From a virus: a stretch of 50,590 bases of DNA. The notes under the pieces are model-generated. The model did no database searches. It was given only the letters and a program-made list of their open reading frames with translations, and was not told the origin of the DNA. The DNA is taken from IMG/VR virus record IMGVR_UViG_3300030098_004404, positions 1 to 50,590 of that record. One strand, written 5' to 3'. This document shows positions 48,892 to 50,590 of the stretch, piece by piece. A program made the position numbers and the translations under genes. Positions within the stretch are counted from its first letter, which is position 1, and every line of letters begins with the position of its first letter.

Positions 48892-49221
48892 CTATTCAAC
48901 ACTCTTTGTCTTAGGGTTCCATTTGGTCCAGCCTCTGTCTGGGAGCCAATTTCCATCACTGTCTTTACGTCTAGGGAACAGTCCTCCACCCTTTTTCATC
49001 ACACCAAAAGCCAGTTTAGCTCCACAGTCCAAGCACCTGAGTTCATAGTATTCGTTTCCGTCGTTTTCACGAACAACAAACCTTAAGTTCTCAGAACCGC
49101 ATTTACCACACTTGTTCTCGCTAAAAACTTCTTGAAACTGAGCTAGCTGTGTGAAGAGTTCTTTTTGACTATCACATTCTAGTTGGACGGATAGTTTGCC
49201 TTCTTGATAAGTTACTTTCAT
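48892..49221 (-). CDS. Zinc-ribbon protein, 109 aa
   Basis: CGKCGSENLRF (residues 38-48) and LRCLDCGAKLAFG (about 61-73) supply four cysteines for one zinc ribbon. The C-terminus is basic and tryptophan-rich (LPDRGWTKWNPKTKSV). Such ribbons bind single-stranded or structured nucleic acid. It stands right after a gene of possible recombination function (49224), with two bases between them. No exact family. Confidence 0.75.
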   Translation of the reverse strand: MKVTYQEGKLSVQLECDSQKELFTQLAQFQEVFSENKCGKCGSENLRFVVRENDGNEYYELRCLDCGAKLAFGVMKKGGGLFPRRKDSDGNWLPDRGWTKWNPKTKSVE

Positions 49222-49223
49222 TT

Positions 49224-49988
49224 TTACCTCCAGTTGGAATCATACCCCGTTATCTCTTCTGGGATATCCTTAGATTTATTTTGGTATTCATTTAAAACTC
49301 CTAACATTTTAGACGCGGTCTTTTTGCTTACCTCTGTAATCGAATCATAAGAATCTGCTCCAGAATTCACAAATGACATAACGTTGATGTCTAATTGCTT
49401 ACATTTAGCATCAACAAAATTCACCTGTGGTGTGCTAATAGCGTCCTCTTCCTTCCACTCGCCATCTGTAGGCTTTTGTACTGTTTGCCTAACTATGGAA
49501 GCGATGTCCTTTTTGGCTAGTTCCTCTGCTGCCAAACATTTAACTTTGAGTGCCTTTCTTAGGGCACGTCCTTCTGCTCTAGTACTAGCAGTGGCTACGG
49601 GGTGAGCACAGAACAAGTCATCTGTGTTTCCGTGCCAAACGTCGGCCACATCAGAAAACGTTCTGAGTTGACCTGAGTCCATCCAGTCAATAACAACCTC
49701 GAATACTACCGTTGCTCTTCCCGGTCCGTCCGGATCTGTAGCTGGAAATACTTGAGATGGTCTACTGACAATAATCGTTCCTAAGACCTCTTCTGCCACT
49801 CTTCGTAATCCAGCACATACCGGATTACCGTCGATAAGCTCCCTGTCCTCAAACTTGCCCATTACATACTCGTTCCATTTTTCGGAGCCATATGCGGGCA
49901 TTAGGTTCTCAGAAACTTCTGTGGCTTCGTCTTCTTTAATTCCTTCCTTGATGCTATCAACATCGAATAAGTCCAACTCTTTTCCCAT
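49224..49988 (-). CDS. Possible single-strand annealing recombination protein, 254 aa
   Basis: The central part contains AHPVATASTRAEGRALRKAL followed by AAEEL, which has the feel of the helix motif of phage annealing proteins in the Rad52/ERF group. The C-terminal part (VDAKCKQLDINVMSFVNSGA) looks like a separate small helical domain common to the ends of such proteins. Neighbours are a zinc-ribbon gene and a nuclease. I am not sure of the family and give this as a weak call. Confidence 0.4.
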   Translation of the reverse strand: MGKELDLFDVDSIKEGIKEDEATEVSENLMPAYGSEKWNEYVMGKFEDRELIDGNPVCAGLRRVAEEVLGTIIVSRPSQVFPATDPDGPGRATVVFEVVIDWMDSGQLRTFSDVADVWHGNTDDLFCAHPVATASTRAEGRALRKALKVKCLAAEELAKKDIASIVRQTVQKPTDGEWKEEDAISTPQVNFVDAKCKQLDINVMSFVNSGADSYDSITEVSKKTASKMLGVLNEYQNKSKDIPEEITGYDSNWR

Positions 49989-50590
49989 TATTTAATCTCC
50001 AGTTCAATAAATCTTTTGGTTTTAGGAGGAAACTTGTCCTGTACTTTTTCCACCTGTTTTGAAACCAGTTCCCACAATTTTCTTTCTACGCTTTGGTTCA
50101 TATTTCTGCACAAATACTTGATCCTAATCACACAGAACCCCTTAGATATAAGGAGCCCGTTTTTAACGCTGTCTAGTTTGATCGTCTCCGCAAGCTTCTC
50201 TTCTCCAAACAGAGGCAAGAAATGCTGAGGCCCATCTACTTCTATTATAGTATTTAGCTCTGGTAAAAGCAAGTCAATTTCAAAATTTCCCTCAATTAAT
50301 CCCTTTTTATGCATCTGAACTTCGTACCCAAGTTCTTCAAGTTTTTGTTTTAAAAACTTTTCCTGCTTCGATCCTTCTAGGCAAGCTAGCCTCAGTGCTC
50401 TGCCCGCCTTTTCCTGCATCTCTCTTTTTTTCTGTGGATCCATTTTGTCCCATCTTTGTTTGGCGGATTCACAAAATTTGGCTCTGGATTCGTCCGACAT
50501 CTCTTGCCAAGCCTTTTCAACACCCATGCTTATTTTTAGCTTTTCTTCCTCGGTTCTTTTTTGTCCCTTGGTTGGATGCTTTGCTCTTCC
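49988..50590 (-). CDS. Vsr/DUF559-type PD-(D/E)XK nuclease with NUMOD-like N-terminus, partial
   Basis: EIDLLLPELNTIIEVDGPQH and a later VIRIKY give a PD-(D/E)XK nuclease core similar to Vsr and DUF559 enzymes (D, E, D and H ligands). The N-terminal part is a basic DNA-binding region (SRAKFCESAKQRWDKMDPQK). The frame remains open upstream of the ATG at 50527 to the window edge, with HPTKGQKRTEEEKLKIS, a NUMOD3-like motif, so the gene probably continues beyond the window. It may be a homing or mismatch-type endonuclease. Confidence 0.75.
   Translation of the reverse strand, partial: GRAKHPTKGQKRTEEEKLKISMGVEKAWQEMSDESRAKFCESAKQRWDKMDPQKKREMQEKAGRALRLACLEGSKQEKFLKQKLEELGYEVQMHKKGLIEGNFEIDLLLPELNTIIEVDGPQHFLPLFGEEKLAETIKLDSVKNGLLISKGFCVIRIKYLCRNMNQSVERKLWELVSKQVEKVQDKFPPKTKRFIELEIK

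Noticed and set aside
1-50590. CRISPR arrays, insertion sequences or integrase genes
   Set aside because: No regular spacer-repeat array, terminal inverted repeats, transposase or integrase motif was seen.

Overview
The window is part of a double-stranded DNA tailed-phage genome. It carries a large terminase, a portal, a prohead protease/scaffold, a capsid protein, a tail tube protein and a very long tape measure protein. No tail-sheath gene is visible between capsid and tape measure, and the tape measure is 3,013 residues, so a long-tailed siphovirus is the best inference (about 0.15 nm per residue predicts a tail near 450 nm). No integrase, repressor or tRNA was seen. The host cannot be named. 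The leftward promoters are close to the bacterial sigma-70 consensus, so the early genes probably use unmodified host RNA polymerase.

Region 1 (about 1-5,510, minus strand) is a dense block of about 20 very small genes, 21 to 144 codons. Almost every gene or small operon has its own near-consensus promoter (TTGACA, 16-17 bases, TATAAT) with a conserved GCCGAT in the spacer, a uniform 20-40 base leader and often an AAAGG ribosome site. At least six products are single-helix membrane peptides, one is a strongly acidic DNA-mimic candidate, two are paralogues, and two promoters drive no evident gene and may make small RNAs. A repeated hairpin/GC/T-tract element punctuates the block. This looks like an early host-takeover module.

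Region 2 (about 5,508-5,745) is the divergent intergenic region. To its right one continuous plus-strand block of about 41 kb begins.

Region 3 (5,746-11,031) opens with a small gene, a sigma-70-like factor, a putative small terminase, a methyltransferase, GDP-mannose 4,6-dehydratase, an HNH nuclease, an ERCC4-type nuclease and a ClpP-like protease.

Region 4 (11,028-18,315) is the head module: large terminase, portal, protease-scaffold with an internal start, small decoration-like protein and major capsid protein, closed by a clear terminator. Region 5 (18,440-22,629) is an unusual fibre-like module placed between capsid and connector genes, including a C1q-like protein and a protein made of about 20 twenty-residue repeats. 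Region 6 (22,653-45,492) is the connector, tail tube, tape measure and tail-tip series. The motif TGTGTATA lies 23-52 bases before six gene blocks in regions 3-6 and is a good candidate late promoter for the phage sigma factor.

Region 7 (45,523-48,642) holds four glycosyltransferase-like genes, one with a fucosyltransferase HIRRGD motif. With the dehydratase in region 3 these suggest that the phage builds or attaches a deoxyhexose-containing glycan. Region 8 (48,642-50,590, minus strand) holds a small unknown gene, a zinc-ribbon gene, a possible recombination gene and a PD-(D/E)XK nuclease that runs off the window.
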